DNA of 64,000 nucleotides from positions 992,001-1,056,000 of the forward strand of contig NZ_SDLR01000001.1 of the NCBI RefSeq assembly GCF_004522215.1, in the 5' to 3' direction. Made by a program: the position numbers and the translations under genes. The stretch is from Ammoniphilus sp. YIM 78166 (GTDB lineage: Bacteria > Bacillota > Bacilli > Aneurinibacillales > RAOX-1). The number at the start of each line of letters is the position of its first letter. Within the stretch, counting starts at the first letter, position 1. Under the pieces are notes generated by a model. The model made no database searches, was not told the origin of the DNA, and saw only the letters and a list, made by a program, of their open reading frames with translations. Positions 8,255-17,796 of this stretch are shown here, piece after piece.

Positions 8255-9598
8255 ATGGCCAAACAAGTAGACATCGTGATTGTTGGCGCTGGGATGGCAG
8301 GATTATCTGCGGCTTTAGAGTGCCAAAGAAATCAGTGTTCGTTTGTTGTACTGGAAGCGAGAGATCGTCCCGGAGGCAGAATCCAAACGATCAGAACAAA
8401 GGATGGACAAGTACTAGATTTAGGCGCTCAATGGGTAGGAGCCAATCAATCTAGGCTTCAAGCATTAATTGATACCTATGGGTTACATACCACACCGACG
8501 TACACGAGAGGAAAAACCATATATGAAATCAAGGGTAAGTTAAGAGAGGGCGGCAGGCTCCCGCCATTATCCCCCTTAGGTGCTCTGGATCTCTTCCTGC
8601 TCAAGAGAAAGATCAACCAACGAATTAAACGTTTGCCACAATATCCATGGATTCACTCCCCGCATGCCTATGAATTCGACCAACAAACAATTGATCAATT
8701 TATTGAAAACAATATGTTTAGTCAAGACGCAAAAGCCTTTTATAAGATGGTCATTGAGGATCGAATGTGCTGCTCCATGTCGGAAGTATCACTCTTAGAT
8801 TTATTATTCCTGGTCCAATCCACGGGAACGGATAATTATTTAATGGAGGCGGAGACTGAGTGGATTGTTGAGGGGGCACAGTCGCTTGCGGAGAGAATGG
8901 CTCAATCGCTGGGGTCAGCTATTCTCTATAGCTCTCCTGTTTTACGAATATCGTATGGGGGAAGGGTTACATCGGTTTATACAGAAAATCAATGCTGGAA
9001 AACTCAAAAGGTGATACTGGCCGTTCCGCCCAACCTCACAACTCGAATTCAATTTCATCCACCTTTGCCCGCGTTGCGAGCGCAATTAAGCGAACGCTCA
9101 GGAATGCCATCCGTAATCAAAATGGCCGTTCTCTATCCCGGACCTTTTTGGAGAAGTAAAGGGTGGAATGGAAGGATGTATTCTAACCAAGAACCCATCA
9201 TGTCCACGATGGATATCTCACCGCCAAATGAAAGCACTGGAATTCTAGCCGTTTTTATAACAGGGAAACAGGCTCGGGAGATGGGGAGGATGACAGTTGG
9301 CGAGAGGGAGCAAAAGGTCATTCAGAGTCTAACCAAATTCTTCGGCCCTCAAGCGAGTCAGCCCCAAGCCTTTTATGAAAAAATATGGTCAGAGGAGGAG
9401 TGGACGAAAGGAGGTTATGCTACCCATTATGCACCGGGTGTCCTGACGCAGTTTGGTCATGCTCTCTTCGAACCTGTTTCCAACCGTCTTCACTGGGCAG
9501 GGACGGAAGCTGCCATGGAATGGAGAACGTATATGGAAGGGGCGGTCCAATCGGGACAGCAGATAGCGACGGAGGTCATCCGCTCCCTACATTCGTAA
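8255..9598 (+). CDS. Flavin monoamine oxidase family protein
   Basis: 447 residues. The N-terminal FAD-binding motif IVGAGMAGLSAALE is followed by EARDRPGGRIQT and LGAQWVGANQSR. The C-terminal end WAGTEAAMEWRTYMEGAVQSG is characteristic of MAO-type enzymes. No membrane anchor follows, so a soluble amine oxidase is likely. The cysteine that holds FAD covalently in mammalian MAO is not seen in the usual place, so FAD is probably non-covalent. The start is the ATG at 8255 after CAAGGAGG. Amine substrate unknown. It is divergent from the ECF sigma gene, which might regulate it; this is inference. Confidence 0.88.
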   Translation: MAKQVDIVIVGAGMAGLSAALECQRNQCSFVVLEARDRPGGRIQTIRTKDGQVLDLGAQWVGANQSRLQALIDTYGLHTTPTYTRGKTIYEIKGKLREGGRLPPLSPLGALDLFLLKRKINQRIKRLPQYPWIHSPHAYEFDQQTIDQFIENNMFSQDAKAFYKMVIEDRMCCSMSEVSLLDLLFLVQSTGTDNYLMEAETEWIVEGAQSLAERMAQSLGSAILYSSPVLRISYGGRVTSVYTENQCWKTQKVILAVPPNLTTRIQFHPPLPALRAQLSERSGMPSVIKMAVLYPGPFWRSKGWNGRMYSNQEPIMSTMDISPPNESTGILAVFITGKQAREMGRMTVGEREQKVIQSLTKFFGPQASQPQAFYEKIWSEEEWTKGGYATHYAPGVLTQFGHALFEPVSNRLHWAGTEAAMEWRTYMEGAVQSGQQIATEVIRSLHS

Positions 9599-9725
9599 AG
9601 CGGATATTAGCCAACTTTCTTTCGGTGTGGCTAGTATCTGCACCGCCAAGTTAGTTTAAACAATCGACAAACTAAGTCCTAAATGTTATGATAAAATCAA
9701 ATCCGCAAGGGAGAGGAAGGATAAA

Positions 9726-10709
9726 ATGAGGTACCGCAATCTAGGAAATACAGACCTTAAAGTGAGTGAAATCAGCTTTGGCACATGGGCCATAGGAGGT
9801 TCCTGGGGAAATGTGAGGGATGAGGAATCCTTAGCGGCCTTAGATTATGCGATCAAAGCTGGCGTGAATTTTTTTGATACGGCGGATGTGTATGGCAATG
9901 GCCACAGCGAGGAGCTGTTGGCTAAAGCAACAAAAGGACTGGAAGACCAGATCTACATCGCAACGAAATTTTGCCGAGCAGGAGACATTCATGACCCGCA
10001 AACCTACTCGGAAGCCTCTATCCGTGCGTACTGCGAAGCGAGCTTAAAGAGATTAGAGCGAGAGCGAATCGATCTCTACCAAATTCATTGTCCGCCTCTA
10101 GCCATTTTACAGCATACGGACGTGTTCGGTGTACTCGACAAGCTCCAGCAGGAAGGAAAAATTCGTTACTATGGAGTCAGCGTGGAATCGGTGGAAGAAG
10201 GGCTGTTTTGTTTAACCAACCCTAATGTAAAAGCGCTTCAGGTAATTTTTAATATTTTTAGGCAAAAGCCGCTTGATCAGCTGTTGCCTGCAGCCTATGA
10301 AAAGGGCGTCGGCATTCTGGCGCGTCTACCGCTCGCAAGTGGACTGTTAACCGGAAAGTTCAGCAACGATACGGTATTTGAAGATGACGATCATCGTCGC
10401 TTCAACGAAAATGGCGAATTTTTCAACGTAGGGGAAACCTTTGCCGGTTTAGGTTTTCAAAAAGGGGTAGAACTGAGCCGGGAGCTGCAATGGATTGCGG
10501 AAGGAAGAGAAAACATGACCCGCGCAGCACTTCGCTGGATTCTGGAACATGAGTCGGTTTCTTGTGTCATTCCGGGATTTAAAACAACCAAGCAAGTGGA
10601 AGATAATCTAAAGGCGCTAGAAGTCCCAGGCTTCTCCATGGAAGAGAAACAAGAGCTTAAGGATTACTATCAACAGCGTGTAGCCCCGTTCATTCGTGGC
10701 GCGTATTAA
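9726..10709 (+). CDS. Aldo/keto reductase
   Basis: 327 residues with the AKR catalytic tetrad: Asp51 and Tyr56 in FFDTADVYG, Lys81 in IATK and His121 in LYQIH. It resembles the YhdN/IolS-like AKRs of Bacillales, which are NADPH-dependent soluble carbonyl reductases. The start is the ATG at 9726 with an upstream GGGAGAGG. It is monocistronic and ends at a bidirectional terminator shared with the convergent GH43 gene. Substrate unknown. Confidence 0.88.
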   Translation: MRYRNLGNTDLKVSEISFGTWAIGGSWGNVRDEESLAALDYAIKAGVNFFDTADVYGNGHSEELLAKATKGLEDQIYIATKFCRAGDIHDPQTYSEASIRAYCEASLKRLERERIDLYQIHCPPLAILQHTDVFGVLDKLQQEGKIRYYGVSVESVEEGLFCLTNPNVKALQVIFNIFRQKPLDQLLPAAYEKGVGILARLPLASGLLTGKFSNDTVFEDDDHRRFNENGEFFNVGETFAGLGFQKGVELSRELQWIAEGRENMTRAALRWILEHESVSCVIPGFKTTKQVEDNLKALEVPGFSMEEKQELKDYYQQRVAPFIRGAY

Positions 10710-10713
10710 GAAC

Positions 10714-10765
10714 CCAAAAAAAGGACTTCTTCACCGACGGATGTTGGAAGAAGTCCTTCTTTTTA
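10714..10765. terminator. Bidirectional terminator between aldo/keto reductase and GH43 genes
   Basis: Stem AAGGACTTCTTC / GAAGAAGTCCTT (10721-10732 and 10747-10758). An A-run precedes it and a T-run follows, so it works on both strands. Confidence 0.88.
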
Positions 10766-10770
10766 ACGGA

Positions 10771-11754
10771 TTAATCTTGATAAGGATCGATGGTCTGAAT
10801 CGTCCCATCTTCATTATAGCGAAGTTCTGCGTACTTCACGGAACGTTGGTGGTTCAGCCCTCCTGACAAGGAGCAGTCATGGTAAAATAGGTACCATTTC
10901 CCCTCAAACTTAACGATAGAGTGATGGGTCGTCCAACCGATGACAGGTTTGAGGATTGTTCCTTTATAGACAAAAGGGCCCTTCGGATTTTTACTTATTG
11001 CATACGCAATATAATGGGTTGTTCCGGTAGAATAAGAAAGATAATAATAGTCGTTATATTTATGAAGCCAAGGGCCTTCAAAATATCTTCGTTCCTCATC
11101 ACCCGAAAGGAGAGGGTTTCCCTGCTCATCCACGATCGATATTTCCTGTGGCTTTTCTTTGAAGGTAAGCATATCTTCGTTTAATTCAGCCACCATGGGT
11201 CCTAGAGCCGGCTCATTTTTATCCGGACCCTCCGCATCGGGTTTGAAGGTTCCCGTCTGCCATTTTTCAAGCTGGCCTCCCCATAGTCCGCCAAAATACA
11301 TGTAAGCTCTTTGATCCTCATCGATAAAAACGGCAGGATCTATACTGAAGCTGCCTGGGATGTAATGGTCTTGTGGAGTAAAGGGACCAGCAGGACTAGA
11401 GCTCGTGGCTACTCCAATACGAAAGATATCGTCATGATCTCTTGCAGGGAAAAATAAATAGTACGTATTGTTTTTATAAGCGGCATCTGGCGCCCACATC
11501 TGTTTTTTGGCCCAAGGGACATCCTTGACGTGCAGTACCTGCCCGTGGTCTACGCAGGGTGAATTGAAATCCTCTAGGGATAAAACATGATAATCTTCCA
11601 TGGCATATTGGTCCCCATTGTCGTTGGAAGGTTGATCATGGACAAGATCATGGGATGGATAGATGTAGATCTTGCCTTCAAATACATGAGCGGAAGGGTC
11701 TGCGGTAAAGATATGCGTGACTAATGGTTCATTTGGTTTTGGAATTTTACTCAT
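10771..11754 (-). CDS. Glycoside hydrolase family 43 protein
   Basis: 327 residues with the five-bladed propeller motifs of GH43. The candidate catalytic base is Asp19 in FTADPSAHV, the pKa modulator Asp139 in FSIDPAVF and the acid Glu226 in YFEGPWL. GH43 enzymes remove xylose or arabinose units from plant polysaccharides or oligosaccharides. No signal peptide is present, so it would act in the cytosol on imported oligosaccharides. The frame opens at GTG 11760, but AAGGAG spacing favours ATG 11754. It is divergent from the YesM-like kinase and belongs functionally with the adjacent sugar ABC transporter. Confidence 0.85.
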   Translation of the reverse strand: MSKIPKPNEPLVTHIFTADPSAHVFEGKIYIYPSHDLVHDQPSNDNGDQYAMEDYHVLSLEDFNSPCVDHGQVLHVKDVPWAKKQMWAPDAAYKNNTYYLFFPARDHDDIFRIGVATSSSPAGPFTPQDHYIPGSFSIDPAVFIDEDQRAYMYFGGLWGGQLEKWQTGTFKPDAEGPDKNEPALGPMVAELNEDMLTFKEKPQEISIVDEQGNPLLSGDEERRYFEGPWLHKYNDYYYLSYSTGTTHYIAYAISKNPKGPFVYKGTILKPVIGWTTHHSIVKFEGKWYLFYHDCSLSGGLNHQRSVKYAELRYNEDGTIQTIDPYQD

Positions 11755-11944
11755 GTTCACTTCTCCTTATCCAATTCAACTGGTCTATTCATTCTTCTAT
11801 GGTAACAGAAGCAACACACTTTGTGCAACCGTTAAACTAACTATTATTTTATCTCTAACAAAAGGCAGGTTCTGCATTAGGCAAAAGGGTGGACCGTATG
11901 GTACTCTCATATCAATTAAACCGATTCGTTGGGGGTTAATCATC

Positions 11945-13657
11945 GTGAATACGCTACGAAATCAAATACTCCTTGTCTACTTGTTGGCCATGGTAGCGGT
12001 TCTGCTATTGGTCAGCGGAGTCAGCTATAATATCGTGTTAAGCCTGATTCAAGAAAAGGCGGAAAGCCAAATTCAACAAACCGCAAGGGAAGCAACGGGC
12101 CGTATAGAGTCGCTCTATCAGCAAATCAATAATATCAGTATCCAAGTGGCTACTCATCCAGAGGTACAACAGCTGTTGACCCAAGAGATGATGAACCGCC
12201 CCATTCGCTTTTCGGAAAGACAGTCTCTGATGGAAACCATGAATAAGCTTCAAAGCTATGCCGACGGCATTATAGGAATGGAGCTCTATACCAAAGCGCA
12301 TGATAGGCTCGTTCCGTTGGATGATCTTAATTTATCCAGTCGTTTAAAAGACGAATGGATTGAACGGGCAGAAAGGGAGCAAGGCGGGCTGGTGTGGGTA
12401 GGAAGAACCCCTGGATCTCCTCATGATTTCCTTGCTATTCGGAGCGTGAGCTTGTTCCACCAATCTTTCGCCTCGGGAGGATATTTGTTGATTCAAGTTA
12501 GCCCTTACTATTTTCAGTTGGCCAATTCCATCGAGCGGGGGAGTTATATGGTCTTGCTCGATCAGAATCAGGAGCTCATCACCTCCAATTATCCTAAAAA
12601 TTTAAAGGAAGTCCTACCGATTGAAGAATCTAGGGTTACGATAGAGGGTAGCGAGTTCATAATCGTGAAGCAAAAATCTAGATCCACAGGCTGGACGGTT
12701 GCGATCTTGACTCCTGTTGACACCCTCATGAAGGGCGTTATGGTTCTTCAAACGGCCACCTTTTTATCGGGGCTTATTGGTGTGTTGCTATTTATCATTC
12801 TTTCTTATTTTCTCTCTACTATGATTACCAAGCCGATAAATAAATTAACGAAAGCGATCAAGCAAAGGAAAGAAGGCGAGTTATTGCTTACACCGGCAAC
12901 CTCGTCCACATCAGAAGTCCAGGAATTAAATCATGCGTATAACCACATGGCTAAGGAAATTAATCATTTGATTCAAGTGGTGTATGAAAAAGAATTGGTC
13001 CGGAGCAGAGCAGAATTGAAGGCCTTACAATCCCAGATAAATCCTCATTTTCTTTACAATACGCTCAATGCCATTTATTGGTCCTTAGAGGAACGAGGGG
13101 AAGAGGAGCTAGGGGAACTGATTATCGCGTTGTCTGATTTATTCCGCTATACCATTGATGACCACTCAAAAAATGAATGGGTCACGATCAAACAGGAGTT
13201 GGATCATATCGAAAAATATATGCAGCTCATGAAGTTTAGACTTCAGCATTTTACATGGGAGATCCTTCTTACTGAAACATACGAGCAGGTTAAAATTCCA
13301 AAGCTTACCTTTCAGCCATTAGTGGAAAACGCTATACTCCACGGCTTTAATAAGCAAACGGAAGCAGGGATCATTACGATTGAGGTGGGAAAATCCACCA
13401 GGCCAGGTTGGCTCTTGTGCAAAATCACGGACAATGGCCAGGGCATGGACAAGGAGTTGGTACAGAAGCTGATGAGTCATATGGAAATGGGAAAGACCAC
13501 GGAAGCTAAAGGAAGCGGGATCGCCCTGATAAATGTGAATCAACGACTGAAGCTCTACTATAAAGACCATCCTATCGAAGGAATCAAGATAAAGAGCGAA
13601 GTGAATAAAGGAACTTGCTTTCATTTTGAAGTTCCAATACAGGGAGCGGAGTCATGA
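11945..13657 (+). CDS. YesM-like sensor histidine kinase
   Basis: About 570 residues from GTG 11945, which follows GGGGGTT. The open frame runs further upstream to 11717, but that part overlaps the divergent GH43 gene and lacks a suitable start. Transmembrane helix 1 is at residues 8-28, an extracytoplasmic sensor region runs to about 260, then comes helix 2 and a HAMP-like segment. The His-kinase motif SQINPHFLYNTLNA has its phosphorylated His near residue 367. An HATPase with DNGQGMD and GSGIALINV ends the protein. YesM-type kinases pair with AraC-type response regulators to control oligosaccharide ABC transporters. It overlaps the regulator gene by ATGA. Confidence 0.9.
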   Translation: MNTLRNQILLVYLLAMVAVLLLVSGVSYNIVLSLIQEKAESQIQQTAREATGRIESLYQQINNISIQVATHPEVQQLLTQEMMNRPIRFSERQSLMETMNKLQSYADGIIGMELYTKAHDRLVPLDDLNLSSRLKDEWIERAEREQGGLVWVGRTPGSPHDFLAIRSVSLFHQSFASGGYLLIQVSPYYFQLANSIERGSYMVLLDQNQELITSNYPKNLKEVLPIEESRVTIEGSEFIIVKQKSRSTGWTVAILTPVDTLMKGVMVLQTATFLSGLIGVLLFIILSYFLSTMITKPINKLTKAIKQRKEGELLLTPATSSTSEVQELNHAYNHMAKEINHLIQVVYEKELVRSRAELKALQSQINPHFLYNTLNAIYWSLEERGEEELGELIIALSDLFRYTIDDHSKNEWVTIKQELDHIEKYMQLMKFRLQHFTWEILLTETYEQVKIPKLTFQPLVENAILHGFNKQTEAGIITIEVGKSTRPGWLLCKITDNGQGMDKELVQKLMSHMEMGKTTEAKGSGIALINVNQRLKLYYKDHPIEGIKIKSEVNKGTCFHFEVPIQGAES

Positions 13658-14418
13658 AAAAAAACATTTTGCTCGTTGATGATGAGCCCATAACTCTCCA
13701 AGGGCTGAAGAAAACGCTGGAATCCTGGGCCAAGGGAACCTATGAAATCCTCACAGCCCACGATGGAGAGGAGGCCATGGAGGTATGTAAGCAACAGATG
13801 GTTCATTTGCTCATCACAGATATTTCCATGCCGGAGATGACGGGATTAGAAATGCTTAAAGCACTGAAACAGAGCACGGCCTCATTTCCGGTCGTCATCA
13901 TTATCTCTGCTTATTCGGAATTTAAATACGCGAAGGAAGCGATTGAAATCGGCGTCGTTAATTATCTTCTTAAGCCTATAAAGAAGGACAAATTGATTGA
14001 AGAGGTCGAGAAAGCCTTAGAAATAGAGGAAAAGCGCCACCGTTTTAACTTAATTGAAAAAGTGGTTGATGAAAGACTGGTCCGGTTCAAAGCAGAAGAG
14101 GCGAGTGAGGGTCCATTAAAGAAAGCCGTGGATTATATAGAAAAGCATATCCACCAGCCCTTGACCCTTAAGGAAGTCGCCAATCATGTCCATTTAAACC
14201 CCAGTTACTTTAGCGTGTGGTTCAAAGAGCAGACCCAAATCACTTTCAGTGAATATGTCACGCGAAGCAGGATACAAAAAGCGAAGGGTTTATTGTTGAA
14301 TTCCAATCTGTCGGTTAACGAAATTGCAGAGCTCGTGGGCTATAGCACTTCTAAATACTTCATTAAGATCTTTAAAGAGTATGAAGGCGTGACCCCCCAT
14401 AAATATAAAAAGGACTAG
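13654..14418 (+). CDS. YesN-like response regulator with AraC-type DNA-binding domain
   Basis: 254 residues. The receiver domain occupies about 1-120, with acidic pocket DDE at 9-11, phospho-Asp56 in LLITDISMP and the conserved Lys near 107. A short linker leads to an AraC-type double helix-turn-helix from about 155 to the end, closing with VGYSTSKYFIKIFKEYEGVTP. YesN proteins are usually 350 residues or more; this one lacks the long middle region. Start ATG 13654 lies within the kinase stop (ATGA), indicating translational coupling. It probably activates the binding-protein and permease genes just downstream. Confidence 0.9.
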   Translation: MKKNILLVDDEPITLQGLKKTLESWAKGTYEILTAHDGEEAMEVCKQQMVHLLITDISMPEMTGLEMLKALKQSTASFPVVIIISAYSEFKYAKEAIEIGVVNYLLKPIKKDKLIEEVEKALEIEEKRHRFNLIEKVVDERLVRFKAEEASEGPLKKAVDYIEKHIHQPLTLKEVANHVHLNPSYFSVWFKEQTQITFSEYVTRSRIQKAKGLLLNSNLSVNEIAELVGYSTSKYFIKIFKEYEGVTPHKYKKD

Positions 14419-14536
14419 TTCCTCAGAACTAAAAATAATAGGATTTTACCTAATCATCGTAGCCTTACTCCAGGAAGATCCGATGCTAAAATGTAAATAT
14501 AGAAAGTCCATCACAAGAATACAGGAGGTAATGACC

Positions 14537-15859
14537 TTGTTGAAAAAGAAAGCACTTCCATTAGTTGCAGCAATGACCTTGCTTGTGTCAGGTGTATTAA
14601 GCGGTTGTGGTGGAGGTCAAACCAGCGGTGGTCCGACTCCGAGTGCAGATGCCGGTGAAAACGTAACCGTGAAGTTCATGCATTTGTGGCCGGCTGGAAG
14701 CTCGAAGCAGCATAATATGATTGTAAGCAATATTGTAGAAGAGTACCAGACTGCGAATCCGAACGTCAAGATTGATCTAGAGGTATTATCCAACGATCAA
14801 TATAAAGAAAAAATCAAAGTATTGGCTTCGTCTAACCAATTGCCGGATATCGGATTGACTTGGGCTGCTGGATACCTTCAGCCTTATGTAGAAGGCAACA
14901 AGTTCGCCACTCTTGATGATGTGCTAGATGGAGGACTGCGTGACTCTTTTGTTTCAGGAACAACCGAAGCTTATGCAGTAGATGGAAAAACCTACGGTCT
15001 TCCGCTTGAGCTTAATATCGCACCAATCTATTATAATAAAGAAATTTTCAAAAAGTACAATCTAGAGGTTCCAAAGACCTTCGATGAATTTAAGACTGTT
15101 GTGAAAACGCTTGCTGATAATGGGATTGCTCCGATTACAGTGGGGAATAAAGAACCTTGGACAGGCTCCATGTGGTATATGTATTTGGCGGACCGCATCG
15201 GCGGACCGGAAGCGCTAACCAACGCGATTAATCGTACAAGCAGCTTTGAAGATCCGGCCTTAATTCAAGCCGCTGCAGAAATTCAGAACTTGGTTGATCT
15301 CAATGCTTTTGTAAAAGGATACAACGGACTTTCCAATGAGGAAGCAAAAGGACCTTTCATGAATGGTCAGGCAGGCATGTACATGATGGGAACGTGGGAG
15401 CTGCCAAACTATACGACAAATGAAGATGTACCCAAAGAATTCAAAGACTCCATTGGCTTCTTTAAGTTCCCTACAGTAGAAGGTGGAAAAGGGGATAGCA
15501 ACAGCTTCGTTGGAGGTCCTGGCGTAGGGCTATTTGTTTCCGAAAACTCTAAAGTAAAAGAGCAAGCTAAAGATTTTGCCGCATTCTTTGTACAAAAGTG
15601 GGGAGAAAGATCGGTCACAGATGCCGGGGTTATCCCAGCAACCAAAGTCGATACCTCTAAATTAGATTTGCCGCAAATGTATATTGATGTTCTAAATGAG
15701 TTAAGCAATGCTTCCAATATCACGCTTTATGCGGATGTTCAAATGAGTGCAGCGGTGGCCCAAGTCCACTTGAACATGATCCAATCCTTATACGGCAAGC
15801 AAATTTCACCGGAAGAATTTGCCAAGAAGCAAGAAGAAGCACTATCCAATGATAAATAA
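14537..15859 (+). CDS. Sugar ABC transporter substrate-binding lipoprotein (CUT1 family)
   Basis: About 440 residues. An N-terminal lipoprotein signal peptide ends in the lipobox VLSGCGGG, followed by an extracellular solute-binding protein fold of the oligosaccharide type. The frame opens at 14483, but AGGAGG at 14523-14528 points to TTG 14537 (or TTG 14540) as the start, giving the normal short KKK n-region. It captures oligosaccharide outside the membrane for the permeases at 15959 and 16854. An attenuator-like hairpin follows, which probably allows more binding protein than permease. The ligand is unknown; the neighbouring GH43 suggests a xylose- or arabinose-containing oligosaccharide. 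Confidence 0.9.
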   Translation: MLKKKALPLVAAMTLLVSGVLSGCGGGQTSGGPTPSADAGENVTVKFMHLWPAGSSKQHNMIVSNIVEEYQTANPNVKIDLEVLSNDQYKEKIKVLASSNQLPDIGLTWAAGYLQPYVEGNKFATLDDVLDGGLRDSFVSGTTEAYAVDGKTYGLPLELNIAPIYYNKEIFKKYNLEVPKTFDEFKTVVKTLADNGIAPITVGNKEPWTGSMWYMYLADRIGGPEALTNAINRTSSFEDPALIQAAAEIQNLVDLNAFVKGYNGLSNEEAKGPFMNGQAGMYMMGTWELPNYTTNEDVPKEFKDSIGFFKFPTVEGGKGDSNSFVGGPGVGLFVSENSKVKEQAKDFAAFFVQKWGERSVTDAGVIPATKVDTSKLDLPQMYIDVLNELSNASNITLYADVQMSAAVAQVHLNMIQSLYGKQISPEEFAKKQEEALSNDK

Positions 15860-15878
15860 TTAAGTTAAATAGTTTTGC

Positions 15879-15929
15879 AAAAAGGGCATATGAAAAAAGA
15901 TGGATATGCCCTTTTTCAATAGGGCATAT
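15879..15929 (+). terminator. Attenuator-like terminator with competing second hairpin
   Basis: AAAAAGGGCATAT (15879-15891) pairs with ATATGCCCTTTTT (15904-15916) to form a terminator. The same ATATGCCCT (15904-15912) can instead pair with AGGGCATAT at 15921-15929. The two hairpins are mutually exclusive. It lies between the binding-protein gene and the first permease gene. Confidence 0.7.
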
Positions 15930-15958
15930 TCTTACATTTTTCTAAAGGGGATGAAAAA

Positions 15959-16837
15959 ATGAACAAAGTCATGTCGAATAAATTTATCATCGGATTGTAT
16001 GTTATCCCCGCCCTTCTTCTCATCATGATCTTAATTTATATCCCGATCGTATTAACCGGGTATTATGGTTTGATGAAGTGGGATGGGATTGGACAAATGA
16101 CCTTCATCGGTCTAGATAATTACACCAAGTTATTAAGTGATCAGCAATTTTGGAAAAGCACCTTGCATTCTTTCCTTTTAGCCCTATTCTCTGCTCTTAG
16201 TCTGGTTGGATACCTAGCGGTTTCGCTTGTCCTCGCTGCGAAAATCAAAGGGGCTAACCTGTTAAGAAAAATATACTTAATCCCGATGCTGTTATCTTCT
16301 GTTGCCATTGCCCAGCTATGGTTAAAAATCTATCATCCGTCAAACGGATTACTGAACAGCTTTCTTATCTCCATTGGTATTGATAATCCACCGGCATGGC
16401 TGGCTGAGCCGCATTTAGTATTAGGGGCCATCTTCGTCCCCATCATTTGGCAGTATGCTGGGTTTTATATATTAATCTACTATGCAGCTCTTAAGAACAT
16501 CCCAGATTCCGTTATTGAAGCAGCAAAGATTGATGGGGCGTCTCCATGGCAAATTGCCTATAAAATTAAGCTTCCGCTTATTGCTGGAGTAATTAAAGTT
16601 ACCATTGTATTAGCTATTGTCGGATCCCTCAAGTACTTTGACTTGATCTATGTCATGACTGGCGGCGGCCCGAATGGTGCAAGTGAGGTTATCGCTTCCT
16701 ATATGTATAAGCAAGCCTTTGCCAGCTATAACTTTGGATACGGAAGCGCGATCGGCTTCGCCCTATTATTATTTTGTTTACTCGTCACCCTTCTCATTCG
16801 GAAGTTAACGGCTACGGATGAGGAAATTCAGTACTAA
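15959..16837 (+). CDS. CUT1 sugar ABC transporter permease (MalF type)
   Basis: 292 residues with six predicted membrane helices and the cytoplasmic EAA loop (VIEAAKIDGASPWQIAYKIKLP) that docks the ATPase. It pairs with the second permease at 16854. The ATG at 15959 follows AAAGGGGATGAAAA. No ATPase gene is present in the cluster. In Bacillales, CUT1 systems of this kind commonly share one MsmX-type ATPase encoded elsewhere. Confidence 0.92.
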   Translation: MNKVMSNKFIIGLYVIPALLLIMILIYIPIVLTGYYGLMKWDGIGQMTFIGLDNYTKLLSDQQFWKSTLHSFLLALFSALSLVGYLAVSLVLAAKIKGANLLRKIYLIPMLLSSVAIAQLWLKIYHPSNGLLNSFLISIGIDNPPAWLAEPHLVLGAIFVPIIWQYAGFYILIYYAALKNIPDSVIEAAKIDGASPWQIAYKIKLPLIAGVIKVTIVLAIVGSLKYFDLIYVMTGGGPNGASEVIASYMYKQAFASYNFGYGSAIGFALLLFCLLVTLLIRKLTATDEEIQY

Positions 16838-16853
16838 GGGAGGTTAGCAACCA

Positions 16854-17747
16854 ATGAACACTACGGAGCAGCTGCAGTCCAACCGTAAAGTCATGGAAGG
16901 GTTACACCCAAAACGAAACGTCTTAGAGCAAATTGGGTACGGTATTTTATATTCTATTCTTGGCGTAATTGCTTTTTTTCAAATCTATCCGCTCATTTGG
17001 CTGGTCTTGTTCTCCCTAAAATCGAACCAGGAAGTGTTTAATGCATCCCCGTTTGCCTTGCCGATTGATCCCAAGTGGGGGAATTACATTAACGTTTGGA
17101 CACAAGGGAATATTAGCCTATACTTTTTTAACAGTGTCTGGATCACAGCCGTTTCCGTTACATTAACGGTACTGGCAGCAAGTTTGGTCACCTTCGCCAT
17201 AACAAGAATGCAGTGGAAGCTGAGCAAGCTGGTATTAGGTTTATTTATGATAGGACTCATGATTCCAGTGCACTCTACCTTAATCCCCTTGTTTGATTTT
17301 TTCTTAAAGCTTAACTTGATTGATCATCCATTAGCGATCATTCTGACGTATACGGCCTTTAACCTGCCGCTTACTATCATGATTTTACTCGGGTTCTACT
17401 ATGCTTTGCCACGTGAAATTGAGGAAGCAGCTGTCATCGATGGATGTTCGGTCCACCGTATTTTCTTCCAGATCACGTTGCCGATGACCATGCCGGTTAT
17501 CTCCACGACAGCGATCATTAATATGATTTACAACTGGAATGAATTCGTATTTATTAATACCTTTATCAGCTCCGATAAGTTTAAGACGTTAACCGTCGGG
17601 ATCCAAAACTTTATTGGACAGTATTCCACGGACTGGGGAGCGATTGGAGCAACGTTAGTCATCAGCATTCTTCCCATCTTGATTGTCTTCTTCTTCTTAA
17701 GCAATAAGATCGTCGAAGGAATTGCATCCGGCGCTGTTAAAGGATAG
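16854..17747 (+). CDS. CUT1 sugar ABC transporter permease (MalG type)
   Basis: 297 residues with six predicted membrane helices and an EAA loop (REIEEAAVIDGCSVHRIFF). The N-terminal cytoplasmic segment is about 30 residues long. The gene lies 16 bp after the MalF-type permease, in the same operon, with ribosome binding site GGGAGG. Together the two permeases form the translocation pore for the lipoprotein-delivered oligosaccharide. A terminator ends the operon. Confidence 0.92.
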   Translation: MNTTEQLQSNRKVMEGLHPKRNVLEQIGYGILYSILGVIAFFQIYPLIWLVLFSLKSNQEVFNASPFALPIDPKWGNYINVWTQGNISLYFFNSVWITAVSVTLTVLAASLVTFAITRMQWKLSKLVLGLFMIGLMIPVHSTLIPLFDFFLKLNLIDHPLAIILTYTAFNLPLTIMILLGFYYALPREIEEAAVIDGCSVHRIFFQITLPMTMPVISTTAIINMIYNWNEFVFINTFISSDKFKTLTVGIQNFIGQYSTDWGAIGATLVISILPILIVFFFLSNKIVEGIASGAVKG

Positions 17748-17756
17748 ATCAGAAAA

Positions 17757-17796
17757 AAAGAAGCCCTATAGTCAACCGACTTTAGGGCTTCTTTTG
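17757..17796. terminator. Bidirectional terminator between permease operon and YesL-like gene
   Basis: AAAGAAGCCCTA / TAGGGCTTCTTT stem with A-run before and T-run after; the genes converge here. Confidence 0.85.

Noticed and set aside
9609..9636. TAGCCA/TGGCTA inverted repeat after the amine oxidase gene
   Set aside because: A short stem with a long loop and no T-run; too weak to call.
11717..11944. N-terminal extension of the YesM-like kinase
   Set aside because: It overlaps the divergent GH43 start and promoter, lacks a ribosome binding site, and the family N-terminus begins at GTG 11945.
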